DNA of 64,000 nucleotides from Streptomyces sp. ACA25 (GTDB taxonomy: Bacteria > Actinomycetota > Actinomycetes > Streptomycetales > Streptomycetaceae), in assembly GCF_028200735.1 (NCBI RefSeq), contig NZ_JAQKPV010000002.1, forward strand, positions 186,001-250,000. Reading direction: 5' to 3'. The translations under genes and the position numbers were made by a program. This document shows positions 1 to 9,303 of the stretch, piece after piece; position 1 is the stretch's first letter, and each line of letters opens with the position of its first letter. The notes under the pieces are model-generated. The model saw only the letters and a list, made by a program, of their open reading frames with translations. It ran no database searches and was not told where the DNA came from.

Positions 1-413
1 ACCACCTGAAACCTGCGTACACCGGGTTAGCGCAGCCAGTGAAGTCACTACGTAGGTTTGTCGACTTCCCGATATGGCAACACCCAAACGCGGAACCGGT
101 TGGGGAGTTGACCTGCTGACGGAGTGAAGTATGTCGGTACCCACTGACACCGCAGGTCAGCTCCTTCCCCTCGGAAAAGCCGAACTCATGCCCAGGAGTG
201 CACTTCGGGAGCCGACCGGTGACCGGCTCCGTGCCGGACTGCCGAGTAGCCCGGAAACGGACCCTTGACACCTCCCGGGCGGCTCTGTCACATGCGGCTC
301 CGTCACATGCGGCTCCGCACGGCGGACGGGGAGGGGGACACTCGGCGAGGCCCGGCGAGCCCGCCACGCGGTGCGGAGGCGCAGAGGCGCGCGCCGCGAG
401 GGGACGCCATGCC
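1..413. other. Intergenic stretch, lower GC, no gene seen
   Basis: No credible coding region is visible. The first ~200 bases are clearly less GC-rich (about 55% in the first 60 bases) than the rest of the window. They hold an imperfect inverted repeat, 104-116 with 152-164 (12 Watson-Crick pairs and one G-T), around a 35-base loop. The stretch lies beyond the 3' end of the initiator tRNA, where tRNA-integrating elements insert, but no integrase or repeated tRNA 3' end is visible inside the window. It may be the edge of a transferred segment or a promoter region for a gene outside the window. Confidence 0.5.
104..164. repeat. Imperfect inverted repeat
   Basis: Arms 104-116 and 152-164 pair at 12 of 13 positions plus one wobble, with a 35-base loop. 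There is no T-run on either side, so it does not look like an intrinsic terminator. It could be an operator or part of an RNA structure. Confidence 0.4.
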
Positions 414-447
414 GAAGGGCCCGGAGTCTGATGACTCCGGGCCCTTC
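414..447 (-). terminator. Intrinsic terminator of the tRNA gene
   Basis: A perfect 15-bp inverted repeat (414-428 with 433-447) has a 4-base loop. It begins three bases past the CCA end of the tRNA, in the direction of tRNA transcription. There is little T-tract, as usual for high-GC actinobacterial terminators. Confidence 0.8.
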
Positions 448-449
448 CT

Positions 450-526
450 TGGTAGCGGGGACAGGATTTGAACCTGCGACCTCTGGGTTATGAGCCCAGC
501 GAGCTACCGAGCTGCTCCACCCCGCG
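450..526 (-). tRNA. Initiator tRNA-fMet (CAT anticodon)
   Basis: Read on the minus strand, the sequence folds into a 77-nt cloverleaf with an encoded CCA end (450-452). The anticodon is CAT inside the loop CTCATAA, and the T-loop is TTCAAAT. The anticodon stem carries three consecutive G-C pairs (GGG/CCC), and the first acceptor pair is a mismatch (C1 opposite T72). These two features separate initiator from elongator methionine tRNAs. A strong hairpin follows at 414-447. Confidence 0.95.
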
Positions 527-600
527 GCGGGTCTCCCTCTCGGGCGACAGACAAGACCTTACCACGGTCCTGACGACCCGTTCCGCGGGGTGTGCGCAGG

Positions 601-3600
601 TCACTCGTCGTCCGGCTCGTCCTCCTCGGCCTCGTCCTCGGCGTCCTCCTGGCGGGCGGCCTCGTCCAGCTCGGAGATGCTGTCCAGAGCGGCGTTGAGC
701 CGCTCCTGGGCCTCACCGAACGCGGACCAGTCGCCCTCCGCGAGAGCTGCCTCGGCATCCTCCCGGGCCTCGAACGCGTCGCTCAGGAGGTCGGCGAGGC
801 TTGCCTCCCCTGCCTCCTCGGGCTCCTCGCCCGGCTCTGCGGGCTCGGCCGGCTCGACGTCCTCACCGGACTCGGTGATCCCGAACAGCACGTCGAGCGC
901 GTCATCGAGACTGTCCTCGTAGGCAGTCTGCTCGCCGTACGAAGCCAGCACCTTCTGCATGCGCGGATACTCGGCACCGGCACCCCGGACATAGACCGGC
1001 TCCACGTACAGCAGGTCGTCGCCGAGCGGCAGGGTCAGCAGGTTGCCGTACTGCACCTCGGAGTCGCCCCGCTGGATGATGTTGATCGACTCGGCGATGA
1101 CCGGGTCCGCGTTCCACTGGCTCTGCACCTGCTGCGGTCCCGGTGTCGAGGTGTTGCTCGGCAACTGGAGGACCCGCATCGTGCCGTAGTCCTCGCTGCG
1201 GGCGTCCGCCTCCACCGCCATGTAGGCGGCCAGCGTCTCGCGGTCCCGCGGGTTGTACGTCGTGGTCAGCGAGAAGGACCGCTCGTCGGTCCCCGGCATC
1301 CTGATGCTCAGGTAGTAGGCCGGCACCGGGTTGTTCGGGGACGTCGGGTCGTTCGGGACCTCCCAGCGCTCACCGCCGGTGTAGAACAGGCTGGCCGAGT
1401 CGACGTGGTACCGCTGCAGCAGGTCCCGCTGGACGTTGAAGAGATCCTGCGGGTACCGGAGGTGCGCCATCAGCTCCTCGCTGATTTCACTCCTGGGGGT
1501 GACGGTGCCGGGGAATGCCTTCTTCCAGGTCTCCAGGACCGGCTCGCCCTCCTCCCACTCGTAGAGCACCACTTCGCCGGAGTACGCGTCCACCGTCGCC
1601 TTCACGGAGTTGCGCATGTAGTTGATCTGGTTCTGCTGGGCGAGCACCTGCCGCTGCGCGTCGGTCAGCGCGGTCTCGGTGGCCTCGTCCAGGATCGTCC
1701 GGGAGGAATACGGGAACCCGTTGCTGGTGGTGTACGTGTCCACGATCCACTGGACGCGGCCGTCCACCACCGCGGGGTACGGGTCACCGTCGATCGTCAG
1801 CCACGGCGCGACCGCCTCGACCCGCTCCTGCGGGGTCCGGCGGTACATGATCTGCGAACCCTCGCCGATCGCTCCGGAGTAGAGGATCTGCGGCTCGCCC
1901 ATGGTGAGGGCGTAGGCGGCCCGGTTGAAGTAGTTGCCCAGGCTGATACCGCCCGGACCGGTGTAGCTGTAGTCGACCTCACGGCTCGGGTCGGCAGGCT
2001 CCTCTTCCGGTGCCTCCTCCTCGGCCGGTGCCTCCTCCTCCGCCGGGGCCTCCTCCTCGGCGGGGGGCTCCTCACCCTCCTCCAGCGGCGGCACCTCCTC
2101 GGCGTCCGGGCTCTGCTCGCCCCGGATGTAGTCGAGCTCGGGCTGCGGACCGCCGACGATGGACCAGTTCGTGGTCGACTCGCCGAAGTAGATGCGCGGC
2201 TCGTACTCACCGAGCTCACCCTGCGGAGGCAGCTCCGCCTCGGTGAAGACCGGGGTGCCGTTGCCGGCGATGTCGTCACCGCGGGCCGCGACAACACCGA
2301 AGCCGTGGGTGTAGCGGAAGTGGTCGTTGATCCAGTTCCGGTCCGGCAGTCGCTCGATGTCGATCTCACGGACACCGATCACGGTGTCCTGCTCGCCGTT
2401 CTCCGTCGGGTACCGGTCGACGTCCAGCGTGCTGGCGAAACGGTAGTAACCGCGAATCTGCTGCAGCTGCTGGAAGGCCGGAGAGATGACGTTCGGGTCG
2501 GCCAGACGGATGCTGGCGGCCTGGTTGACGTCGTCCCGCAGTTCGGCGCGGTTCTCGTCGGTGATCGCCACCGGTTCCTGCCCGCCGAAACTCTCCATCT
2601 CGATGTCCGCGACCCCGTACGCCTCCTTGGTGGAGTCCAGGTGCTTCTGGATGTACGGCCGCTCCATGGCCGCCTCGTTCGGGCGGACCTGGAACTGCTG
2701 CACCAGGGCGGGGTACACGCCGCCGATCAGCACCGCGGAAAGCACCATCAGGCCGAGGCCGATGACCGGGAGCTGCCACACCCGGCGCCACAGGGTGGCG
2801 AAGAAGAGCACCGCGCAGATGGCCGCGATGATCGTCAGGATGGTCTTCGCCGGCAGATAGGCGTTGGCGTCCACATACCGCAGCCCGGTCCAGCCCTCGG
2901 CGTCCCGGAAGTCGCTGCTCTTCAGCGCGAGACCGTACCGGTCGAACCAGTAGGCCACCGCCTTCAGCGCCACGAAGAGGCCGAGCAGCACGGAGAGGTG
3001 GCTGGTGGCCGCAGGGGTGATCCGGTTGCCCGGCGTGGTGATCCGCAGCCCGCCGTACAGGTAGTGCACCAGCGCGGCGGCGATCAGCGAGAGCACGACG
3101 ATCGCGAAACCGAAACCGAGCAGGAAACGGTAGAACGGCAGGTCGAAGGCGAAGAACGACACATCGCGTCCGAACTGCGGGTCGGTGATCCCGAACGTGG
3201 TCCCGTTCACCCACTCCAGCCAGGTGCGCCATTGTCCGGAGGCGGATCCGCCCGCGATGAGCCCGATCAGCAGCGAGACGCCGAGCAGCACCCACTTCTT
3301 GTAGGGCGCGATGCTCATCCGGTAACGGTCGAGGTTCTGCTGCTCCATGGACATCGCGCTCAGTGGCGGCCGGAGCCGGTGCGCGAGCCAGATGTTGAAG
3401 CCGACCGCCAGCGCCATCAGCAGGGCGAAGACAGCGAAGAGGACGATCCGCGTGAGGAGTTGCGTGGTGAAGACGCTGGTGTAGTCGACCGACTGATACC
3501 AGAGCCAATCCGTCCAGAACCCCGCGAACATCGCGAACAAGATGGCGAGGCCGGCGAGGATGGCCGCAGTGATCAGCAGTGTCTTGGCGCCGCCCGAGGG

Positions 3601-3708
3601 TCGGCCCATACTGATTCGCGGCATGCCGGGCCCGCCGGGCCCCTGGGGACCTCTTGGACCTCTGGGGCCGTTAGGACCGTTGGGGCGGCCCGAGCCCCGG
3701 TCCGGCAT
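601..3708 (-). CDS. UPF0182 family large integral membrane protein
   Basis: A 1035-aa protein of the UPF0182 family, common in actinobacteria and of unknown function. About seven hydrophobic segments occupy the first third, with the family-typical stretches [20 protein letters not shown] and [21 protein letters not shown] long extracytoplasmic region follows, then an acidic, Glu-rich C-terminal tail. A low-complexity insert of repeated Pro-Ala-Glu-Glu-Glu-Ala units (around 1990-2090) interrupts the large domain. The start at 3708 (MPDRGSGR) matches the usual family N-terminus; in-frame ATGs at 3765 and further in are alternatives, and no strong Shine-Dalgarno decides. It has the same relation to the downstream PDZ protease as Rv3193c/Rv3194c in mycobacteria. 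Confidence 0.9.
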   Translation of the reverse strand: MPDRGSGRPNGPNGPRGPRGPQGPGGPGMPRISMGRPSGGAKTLLITAAILAGLAILFAMFAGFWTDWLWYQSVDYTSVFTTQLLTRIVLFAVFALLMALAVGFNIWLAHRLRPPLSAMSMEQQNLDRYRMSIAPYKKWVLLGVSLLIGLIAGGSASGQWRTWLEWVNGTTFGITDPQFGRDVSFFAFDLPFYRFLLGFGFAIVVLSLIAAALVHYLYGGLRITTPGNRITPAATSHLSVLLGLFVALKAVAYWFDRYGLALKSSDFRDAEGWTGLRYVDANAYLPAKTILTIIAAICAVLFFATLWRRVWQLPVIGLGLMVLSAVLIGGVYPALVQQFQVRPNEAAMERPYIQKHLDSTKEAYGVADIEMESFGGQEPVAITDENRAELRDDVNQAASIRLADPNVISPAFQQLQQIRGYYRFASTLDVDRYPTENGEQDTVIGVREIDIERLPDRNWINDHFRYTHGFGVVAARGDDIAGNGTPVFTEAELPPQGELGEYEPRIYFGESTTNWSIVGGPQPELDYIRGEQSPDAEEVPPLEEGEEPPAEEEAPAEEEAPAEEEAPEEEPADPSREVDYSYTGPGGISLGNYFNRAAYALTMGEPQILYSGAIGEGSQIMYRRTPQERVEAVAPWLTIDGDPYPAVVDGRVQWIVDTYTTSNGFPYSSRTILDEATETALTDAQRQVLAQQNQINYMRNSVKATVDAYSGEVVLYEWEEGEPVLETWKKAFPGTVTPRSEISEELMAHLRYPQDLFNVQRDLLQRYHVDSASLFYTGGERWEVPNDPTSPNNPVPAYYLSIRMPGTDERSFSLTTTYNPRDRETLAAYMAVEADARSEDYGTMRVLQLPSNTSTPGPQQVQSQWNADPVIAESINIIQRGDSEVQYGNLLTLPLGDDLLYVEPVYVRGAGAEYPRMQKVLASYGEQTAYEDSLDDALDVLFGITESGEDVEPAEPAEPGEEPEEAGEASLADLLSDAFEAREDAEAALAEGDWSAFGEAQERLNAALDSISELDEAARQEDAEDEAEEDEPDDE

Positions 3709-3841
3709 CTGGAAAGCCAAGGTGCGCACCTCAAAGATTCGCAGTGGATGGAGGGCCCAGGACATGAGGGGCCCACTCGACTAACTTACTGAAGCTTTAC
3801 TCGGTTCCCGTTTCCGGGGTCGGGGACGGCACGATATAGGC

Positions 3842-4429
3842 ATGAACAACATCCCTCTCGACAGTCCCCGACCTGCCCAGGCGGCCGTGAACCCGCTCAC
3901 CCGGGCCGTACTGGAGATCGACACCTACGCCGCCGGGCTCGGCTGGGACCGTCCCGCGCGCCTGTTCGCCCTCGTCGACACCACCCGCCTCCGCTCCCAG
4001 GAACCGGAACTGGCCGACCGGCTCGGGCTGGACGACGACGCCCCCGCACCGCCCGGGGGCTCACTGACCCCGGTGGAGCAGGACGAACTGCCGGCCGGTG
4101 CCCCCCTGGACGAGTTCCTGGCCACCATCGGCTGGCCGGACGCGGTGGCGGGCTGCGCACTGACCGTGGAGCGGCTGATGCTGCCGCCGTCCGCCGAGGA
4201 GTCCGTGCCGGCGGACCTGCGGGGCGAGGAGAACGCGGCAGCGCTGGCCCAGTGGGTCGCTGCCCACCCCGACCGGCAGGAAGTGCGGATGACCGTGGGT
4301 GTGCTGCGCGACGGGAAGCGGGAATCGGCCATCCGTCTGCGGGAGAAGGACTCCGACACCGAGGTGCTCACCGGCCCGGATCTGGTGCCCGGGCTCGCCG
4401 AGGCGCTGACCGCCACCTTCGAGGGCTGA
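3842..4429 (+). CDS. PPA1309 family protein
   Basis: A 195-aa soluble protein resembling the actinobacterial PPA1309 family, whose function is not known. The N-terminal half holds the characteristic NPLTRAVLEID and LGWDRPARLFALVDT stretches; the C-terminal half resembles a small alpha/beta domain (MTVGVLRDGKRESAIRL). No signal peptide or membrane segment is seen. It is transcribed divergently from the UPF0182 gene and convergently with the PDZ protease. The ATG at 3842 is the only sensible start. Confidence 0.85.
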   Translation: MNNIPLDSPRPAQAAVNPLTRAVLEIDTYAAGLGWDRPARLFALVDTTRLRSQEPELADRLGLDDDAPAPPGGSLTPVEQDELPAGAPLDEFLATIGWPDAVAGCALTVERLMLPPSAEESVPADLRGEENAAALAQWVAAHPDRQEVRMTVGVLRDGKRESAIRLREKDSDTEVLTGPDLVPGLAEALTATFEG

Positions 4430-4437
4430 GCCGGACG

Positions 4438-4468
4438 CGGCCCGCCGGCGGGCGCCCCCGGCGGGCCG
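4438..4468. terminator. Bidirectional hairpin between convergent genes
   Basis: A perfect 11-bp GC-rich stem (4438-4448 with 4458-4468) with a 9-base loop sits exactly between the stop of the PPA1309 gene and the stop of the PDZ protease gene. Confidence 0.65.
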
Positions 4469-4469
4469 G

Positions 4470-5597
4470 TCAGCGGGCCGCGCAGGTCTCCACGCTCCCG
4501 GTGTCCCCGTCCCGGATCGAGGCCAGCGCGTCCAGAGCGTCGTCCATCGTGGTGACTTTCACCAGGGTCAGCCCGTCCGGGGAGTCCGCGGCCGCGGCCG
4601 CGCAGTTCTCCTCCGGGGTCAGGAAGAAGTCGGCGCCCCGCTCGCGGGCCGCGAGGGTCTTCATGCTCACCCCGCCGATGGGCCCGACGTTGCCCTCGAG
4701 GTCGATGGTGCCGGTGCCGGCCACGAAGGACCCGCCGGTGAGGTCGTCCGGGGTGAGCTTGTCGATCAGCCCGAGGGCGAACATCAGCCCGGCGCTGGGC
4801 CCGCCGATGTCGGCGAGCTCGATCTCGATGTCGAACGGCAGGACGTGACCCGTTCCGGCCTGGATTCCCACGATCGCGCGGCCGTCGTCCGGCGCGGCGG
4901 CCGTGGTCACGGTGACGTCCTCGGTGACCTCGGGCTCCTCGCCGGCAGGCTCCCCCTCCTCCGCTTCCTCCGCACGCACGACGGTGAAGACCACGTCCTC
5001 GCCGGCCTCGTGGCGGGTGACCAGCTCGGCGACCTCCGCCGGTTCCCCGACCTCCGTGCCGTCCACCGCCAGGATCACGTCCCCGGCGTGCAGCACACCT
5101 TCCGACGGGCTGTCCTTGATCACGGAGGAGACGATGGTGCGGGTGGGGATCTCGTAACCCAGCTCGGTCAGCGCGGCGACCTTGGCGCTCTCCTGCGACC
5201 GGCTGAACTCCTCGGCGTTCTCCGCGTCGACCTCCTCGGCCGTGCGGTCGTCCGGATAGAGCGTCCCGTGCGGCACCACCGCGCTGTCCGGGGAGAGCCA
5301 GCCCCGGACCGCCTCGAGCATGTTCATCCGGTAACCCACGCCCGTGACCCGGACGGTCGTCATGTTCAGGTGACCGCTGGTCTCGTACGTCTCGGCGTCC
5401 GCGATGGCGAGCACCGGATCGTCGTCCGCCTCGCAGGCGGCCTCGAGGTCCTCCCGGCCGCCTTTTCCGCAGCCCAGGGTGTTGAAGGTGGGGCCGGGGG
5501 ACATCTCCGCGTAATCCACCCTGACCAGCACGGCGACGGACAACATGGCTATGAGAAGCAGAGCTGACGTCACCAGGGTCGCGGTACGGCGAGGCAT
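4470..5597 (-). CDS. Membrane-anchored PDZ-domain serine protease (YlbL/Lon-like)
   Basis: A 375-aa protein with one N-terminal transmembrane helix (about residues 8-28), a PDZ domain in the middle (VIKDSPSEGVLHAGDVILAV) and a C-terminal Lon-type S16 peptidase domain. The catalytic Ser-Lys dyad is visible: Ser in GGPSAGLMFALG and Lys in GGVSMKTLAARERG. An acidic linker of Glu-rich sequence lies between PDZ and protease. The likely role is an envelope-facing processing protease; its substrate is unknown. Start 5597 (MPRRTATL) is chosen because it opens directly into the signal-anchor; an upstream in-frame start at 5663 adds a polar stretch that is not family-like. It corresponds to Rv3194c in mycobacteria. 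Confidence 0.9.
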   Translation of the reverse strand: MPRRTATLVTSALLLIAMLSVAVLVRVDYAEMSPGPTFNTLGCGKGGREDLEAACEADDDPVLAIADAETYETSGHLNMTTVRVTGVGYRMNMLEAVRGWLSPDSAVVPHGTLYPDDRTAEEVDAENAEEFSRSQESAKVAALTELGYEIPTRTIVSSVIKDSPSEGVLHAGDVILAVDGTEVGEPAEVAELVTRHEAGEDVVFTVVRAEEAEEGEPAGEEPEVTEDVTVTTAAAPDDGRAIVGIQAGTGHVLPFDIEIELADIGGPSAGLMFALGLIDKLTPDDLTGGSFVAGTGTIDLEGNVGPIGGVSMKTLAARERGADFFLTPEENCAAAAADSPDGLTLVKVTTMDDALDALASIRDGDTGSVETCAAR

Positions 5598-5655
5598 GTC
5601 CCGACAGTACGTGACGCCGCCGGCGAGCGTCCGCCGGGGCCGTCCGGGATCCTGG

Positions 5656-5865
5656 TCACCCACCCTGGCCCGCGCCGGAGACGCCCCCGGGTCCGGGGTC
5701 CCGCCCGGTCCGCTCCATGGCTGCCCGGAAGGCGAGGTGCCGGCTGACCCCCGAGGAGTCGTGCACAGCGCCCGATCCGGTGCCCCGGCGGACGGCCAGA
5801 GCGCTCCAGACTCCCGCCCCCAGCGCCCCCGCCGCCGGTATCAGCCACCACAACAGCACGTCCAT
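5656..5865 (-). CDS. Small membrane protein of unknown function
   Basis: A 69-aa protein with an N-terminal hydrophobic helix (VLLWWLIPAAGALGAGVWSA), then a basic and polar cytoplasmic tail (FRAAMERTGRDP). It lies 58 bases upstream of the PDZ protease on the same strand, so co-transcription is likely. I recognise the arrangement from other Streptomyces but no function is known. Codon use matches the neighbours, supporting a real gene. Confidence 0.7.
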   Translation of the reverse strand: MDVLLWWLIPAAGALGAGVWSALAVRRGTGSGAVHDSSGVSRHLAFRAAMERTGRDPGPGGVSGAGQGG

Positions 5866-6037
5866 GAGCGAACCTCCCGCGTCAGCACATCACCCGGCCG
5901 GACGTTCCCCGGACGGGGTCCGCGGGACGCCGGCAGCTCCCGGGAACAACGCTGGGCCGTACGTGCGGGTGGCGCAACCGGAGCAGTCGGCGGGGCAACC
6001 GGAGCAATACCGCGCCGGACGGGGCGAGGGGACCCGC

Positions 6038-6487
6038 TCAGCAGGCTCCGACCCACTCCTGGGTGCCGTCCGCAAAGGTCTGGTGCTTCCAGATCGGCAC
6101 GGAGTGCTTGAGGTCGTCGATCAGCCTCCGGGAGGCCTCGAACGCCTCGCCCCGGTGCGGACAGGACACCGCCACCACCACGGCGAGGTCGCCGATGGCC
6201 AGCTCCCCCACCCGGTGCACGGCGGCCAGTGCCAGGACGGGGAAGTCCGCCACCACCCGCTCGGCCACCCGGCGCAGTTCGCCCTCCGCCGTCGGATGTG
6301 CGGAATAGGCCAGGGAGGTGACGGACGCCCCCTCCGCGTGGCCGTCGTGGTCCCGGACCGTGCCGGCGAACAGCGCGGTGCCGCCCGCGGCGTCGTCGCC
6401 CACGGCGGAGAAGACCTCGTCCACGGAGAGCGGGGTGTCCCGGATCGCCAGCAGGCGGATCGGACCGGTCGGATCGGTGTTCTGCAT
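6038..6487 (-). CDS. moaE: Molybdopterin synthase catalytic subunit MoaE
   Basis: A 149-aa MoaE homologue, which transfers sulfur from thiocarboxylated MoaD to precursor Z (cPMP) to make molybdopterin. The family signatures are present: GGTALFAGTVRDHD near the start, an internal AVHRVGELAIGD stretch, and the C-terminal SVPIWKHQTFADGTQEWVG with the conserved lysine. Length matches the family. The start at 6487 (MQNTDPTG) is preferred; an ATG at 6505 is possible. No moaD is next to it; MoeZ, which sulfurates MoaD, lies about 25 kb away at 31298-32476. Confidence 0.93.
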   Translation of the reverse strand: MQNTDPTGPIRLLAIRDTPLSVDEVFSAVGDDAAGGTALFAGTVRDHDGHAEGASVTSLAYSAHPTAEGELRRVAERVVADFPVLALAAVHRVGELAIGDLAVVVAVSCPHRGEAFEASRRLIDDLKHSVPIWKHQTFADGTQEWVGAC

Positions 6488-6531
6488 GTCGCCATGCTGC
6501 CCCATCACCCGCGCGGCCCGGCGGCCGGCCA

Positions 6532-7704
6532 TCAGCGCCGCCTGCGACGGGCCCGGCGGACCAGGGCGGCCGTGCCGACCAGGGCCACGGTCGCCCCCGC
6601 GGCACCGAGCGTGGTGGCGGCGTCCTTGCGCCCCAGCCGGCGGCCCGCCACGGTGTGCCGGCCGGCGACCTCCTCCAGCAGCTGGGCCAGCACCTCCTCG
6701 TTCGTCCACCGCGGGCGCCAGCCCGCCTCGTGCAGCCGGCTGCCGCTCACCACCCAGGGGTGCATCGTGTACGCCAGGTCCCCCGCCGGGGAGGGGGTGA
6801 GGCCGAGCCGGTGCAGCCGGGCGGCGGCGCCCAGGGCCACCGTCGAGGGAAGCTCCATGCGCCGCATCCCGGACAGCTCCTCCACCTCCTCCTGCTCCAG
6901 CCAGCCGTCACAGGCCACCGCGACCTGGCCCTCGACCTTCTCCAGCGCCGCGTATTCCAGGGCACTGACCAGATCCTCGACATGGCAGAACTGCCAGCGC
7001 GGGCGCGAACCGGCGACCACCAGCAGCCGCGGCGACTCGAAGTAGCGGGTCAGTGCGGTGTCCGTCCCGCCGACGAGCACCGCGGGACGCATCACCGTGA
7101 CGTTCAGCCCGGGATGGGCCCGCGGGGCCCGTTCGGCCAGCCGCTCGATCTCCAGCAGGTCACCGACCCCGGTGGCCTCCGCGGTCGCCCGCAGCTCGGC
7201 GTCCTCGGAGAGCGGCACCTCGTTGTCCGGCAGCGCTCCATAGACCATCGCCGAGGTGCACAGCACGACACGCCGGACGCCCGCGGCAGCCGCCGCGGTG
7301 AGCACGGTCTGGGTACCGCGGACGTTGTAGGCGCTGCGGGCGGCAGGGTCCGCCTCCAGATCGAGGTCCACGGCAAGGTGCACCACCACATCCACCGGAC
7401 TGCCGTCCCCGCGCAGCCGCTCGGCGATCAGCGGATCCCGGACATCCAGGGTGTGCCACTCGATGCCGGCGGTCGCTTCGCCGGCGGGCGTGGCTCCGGC
7501 GGCCTGGGCCCCGCCGGTGGCGTGGATCCCGTGGAAGTCACCCAGCCGCTCGTCCAGGGCGAGCACCCGCTTGACTCCCTCGGCGCCCGCCAGACGCCTG
7601 GTGAGCAGGGCGCCCACGCCGCCCGCGGCGCCGGTGACCGCGACGGTCAGCCCGGCCGCGGGGGCTTTTCGCGCTGCGCGAACGGTCGGTTCCGGGGAAC
7701 TCAC
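6532..7704 (-). CDS. Extended SDR-fold protein with a C-terminal membrane tail
   Basis: A 390-aa NAD(P)-binding Rossmann protein of the extended SDR/epimerase family. The nucleotide-binding glycine motif is TGAAGGVGALL. The expected Tyr-x3-Lys catalytic pair is not visible: the place after MVYGALPDNEVPL where it should fall reads GVGDLLEIERLAER. It may therefore bind a nucleotide without classical SDR catalysis. The last ~25 residues form a hydrophobic helix followed by an Arg-rich end, suggesting membrane tethering. The GTG start at 7704 is supported by a GGAG sequence seven bases upstream. It lies upstream of moaE on the same strand with a 44-base gap. Confidence 0.8.
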   Translation of the reverse strand: MSSPEPTVRAARKAPAAGLTVAVTGAAGGVGALLTRRLAGAEGVKRVLALDERLGDFHGIHATGGAQAAGATPAGEATAGIEWHTLDVRDPLIAERLRGDGSPVDVVVHLAVDLDLEADPAARSAYNVRGTQTVLTAAAAAGVRRVVLCTSAMVYGALPDNEVPLSEDAELRATAEATGVGDLLEIERLAERAPRAHPGLNVTVMRPAVLVGGTDTALTRYFESPRLLVVAGSRPRWQFCHVEDLVSALEYAALEKVEGQVAVACDGWLEQEEVEELSGMRRMELPSTVALGAAARLHRLGLTPSPAGDLAYTMHPWVVSGSRLHEAGWRPRWTNEEVLAQLLEEVAGRHTVAGRRLGRKDAATTLGAAGATVALVGTAALVRRARRRRR

Positions 7705-7869
7705 AAGACGTCTCCAACGGTTGTTTCGGTACGACGTGCGCGCCCCCCATCCTGCCTGAGACACCTCTAGGCTGGGGGGACAGACCACCGGATCGTGCGC
7801 GTTTCCTGACCGGCCGGCCGGCCGGACCGTCCGATTCCCCGTCCGACGACACAAGAGCCGAGGATTTCC

Positions 7870-9303
7870 GTGAGCGACAACCCATTCGGATTCGGCCTCC
7901 CGCCGGAGGAGCCGGAGGACGGCGAGTCCAGGAAGAAGCGGGGCGGGGGCCCCGACCCCGCCGACAATCCGCTGGCCGCGATGTTCGGCTCGCTGGGAGC
8001 CGGAGGGATGCAGCCGCAGGATCTGGGCGCGGCCTTCCAGCAGCTCGGTCAGATGCTGTCCTACGAGGGCGGCCCGGTGAACTGGGACCTGGCGAGGAAT
8101 GTGGCCCGGCAGTCGGTGACCCAGGGCAGCCCGGACGGGTCCAAGGACGCCGCCGTCGGACCGCGGGAGCACGCACAGGTCGAGGAGTCGCTACGGCTTG
8201 CGGACCTCTGGCTGGACGCGGTCACCTCCCTGCCCTCGGGCGCCCACTCGACGGTGGCCTGGAGCCGCGCCGAGTGGGTCGAGGCGACACTGCCGGTGTG
8301 GAAGGAACTGGTGGACCCGGTCGCGGAGCGGGTCGGCACCGCGATGGGCGAGGTGCTCCCTCAGGAGATGCAGGCCATGGCCGGCCCGCTGCTCGGGATG
8401 ATGCGGTCCATGGGCGGCGCGATGTTCGGCACGCAGATCGGGCAGGCCGTCGGGGTGCTCGCCGGTGAGGTGGTCGGTTCCAGCGACATCGGGCTGCCGC
8501 TCGGCCCCGCGGGCAAGGCGGCCCTGCTGCCCCGGAACATCACCCTGTTCGGAGAAGGTCTGGGCGTGGCCCAGGACGAGGTGCGGCTCTACCTCGCGCT
8601 GCGGGAAGCCGCCCACCAGCGGCTCTTCGAGCACGTGCCGTGGCTCCGGTCGCACCTCTTCGGCGCGGTGGAGGGCTACGCGCGCGGCATCGAGGTGGAC
8701 ACCGCCAAACTGGAGGACATGGTCGGGCAGCTCGATCCGAGCCGTCCCGAGGAGCTGCAGGAGAAGCTGCAGCAGGGGCTCTTCCAGCCGGAGGACACCC
8801 CCGGCCAGAAGGCCGCGCTGGCCCGGCTGGAGACCGCACTGGCACTGGTCGAGGGCTGGGTGGACGCCGTCGTGCACGCCGCGGCCGAACCGCACCTGCC
8901 GTCGGCCTCCGCGCTGCGGGAGACGCTGCGCCGCCGCCGCGCCTCCGGGGGCCCGGCGGAGCAGACGTTCGCCACCCTGATCGGGCTGGAACTGCGGCCG
9001 CGCCGCCTGCGCGACGCCGCCCGGCTGTGGGCCTCACTGACCGACGCCCGGGGCTCCGAGGGGCGCGACGCGCTCTGGGCGCACCCCGACATGCTGCCGA
9101 CCGCCGGTGACCTCGACGACCCCGACGGCTTCGTGCACCGTGAGCAGCCCGACTTCTCCGAGCTGGACCGGATGCTGGGGGATGCGGCCGAGGACGAGCC
9201 GGCGTCCGGCACGGCCGGCGAGGGTCCGGATGCGGCGGACGGCAAGGACCGCGGCGGCAGCGGCACCGAGGGCGATGCGCCGGAGGGCGGTCGCGCCGGG
9301 TGA
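7870..9303 (+). CDS. Zincin_2 (DUF2342) family putative metalloprotease
   Basis: A 477-aa protein of the actinobacterial Zincin_2 family. The diagnostic region is LYLALREAAHQRLFEHVPWL, the family's divergent form of a zinc-peptidase helix, followed by AVEGYARGIEVD. The N-terminal ~60 residues are Gly-, Pro- and Asp-rich, and the C-terminal ~50 residues are low complexity (Asp, Gly, Glu). The GTG start at 7870 has GAGG upstream. It corresponds to Rv3195 in the mycobacterial cluster. Its stop overlaps the start of the NUDIX gene by four bases, indicating translational coupling. Protease activity is inferred from the family only. Confidence 0.85.
   Translation: MSDNPFGFGLPPEEPEDGESRKKRGGGPDPADNPLAAMFGSLGAGGMQPQDLGAAFQQLGQMLSYEGGPVNWDLARNVARQSVTQGSPDGSKDAAVGPREHAQVEESLRLADLWLDAVTSLPSGAHSTVAWSRAEWVEATLPVWKELVDPVAERVGTAMGEVLPQEMQAMAGPLLGMMRSMGGAMFGTQIGQAVGVLAGEVVGSSDIGLPLGPAGKAALLPRNITLFGEGLGVAQDEVRLYLALREAAHQRLFEHVPWLRSHLFGAVEGYARGIEVDTAKLEDMVGQLDPSRPEELQEKLQQGLFQPEDTPGQKAALARLETALALVEGWVDAVVHAAAEPHLPSASALRETLRRRRASGGPAEQTFATLIGLELRPRRLRDAARLWASLTDARGSEGRDALWAHPDMLPTAGDLDDPDGFVHREQPDFSELDRMLGDAAEDEPASGTAGEGPDAADGKDRGGSGTEGDAPEGGRAG

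Noticed and set aside
592-3792. Long open frame on the plus strand, over 1000 codons
   Set aside because: It is antisense to the UPF0182 gene, whose protein matches a known family. The antisense translation is Arg/Leu/Val-rich without domains, a common artefact of high-GC coding DNA.
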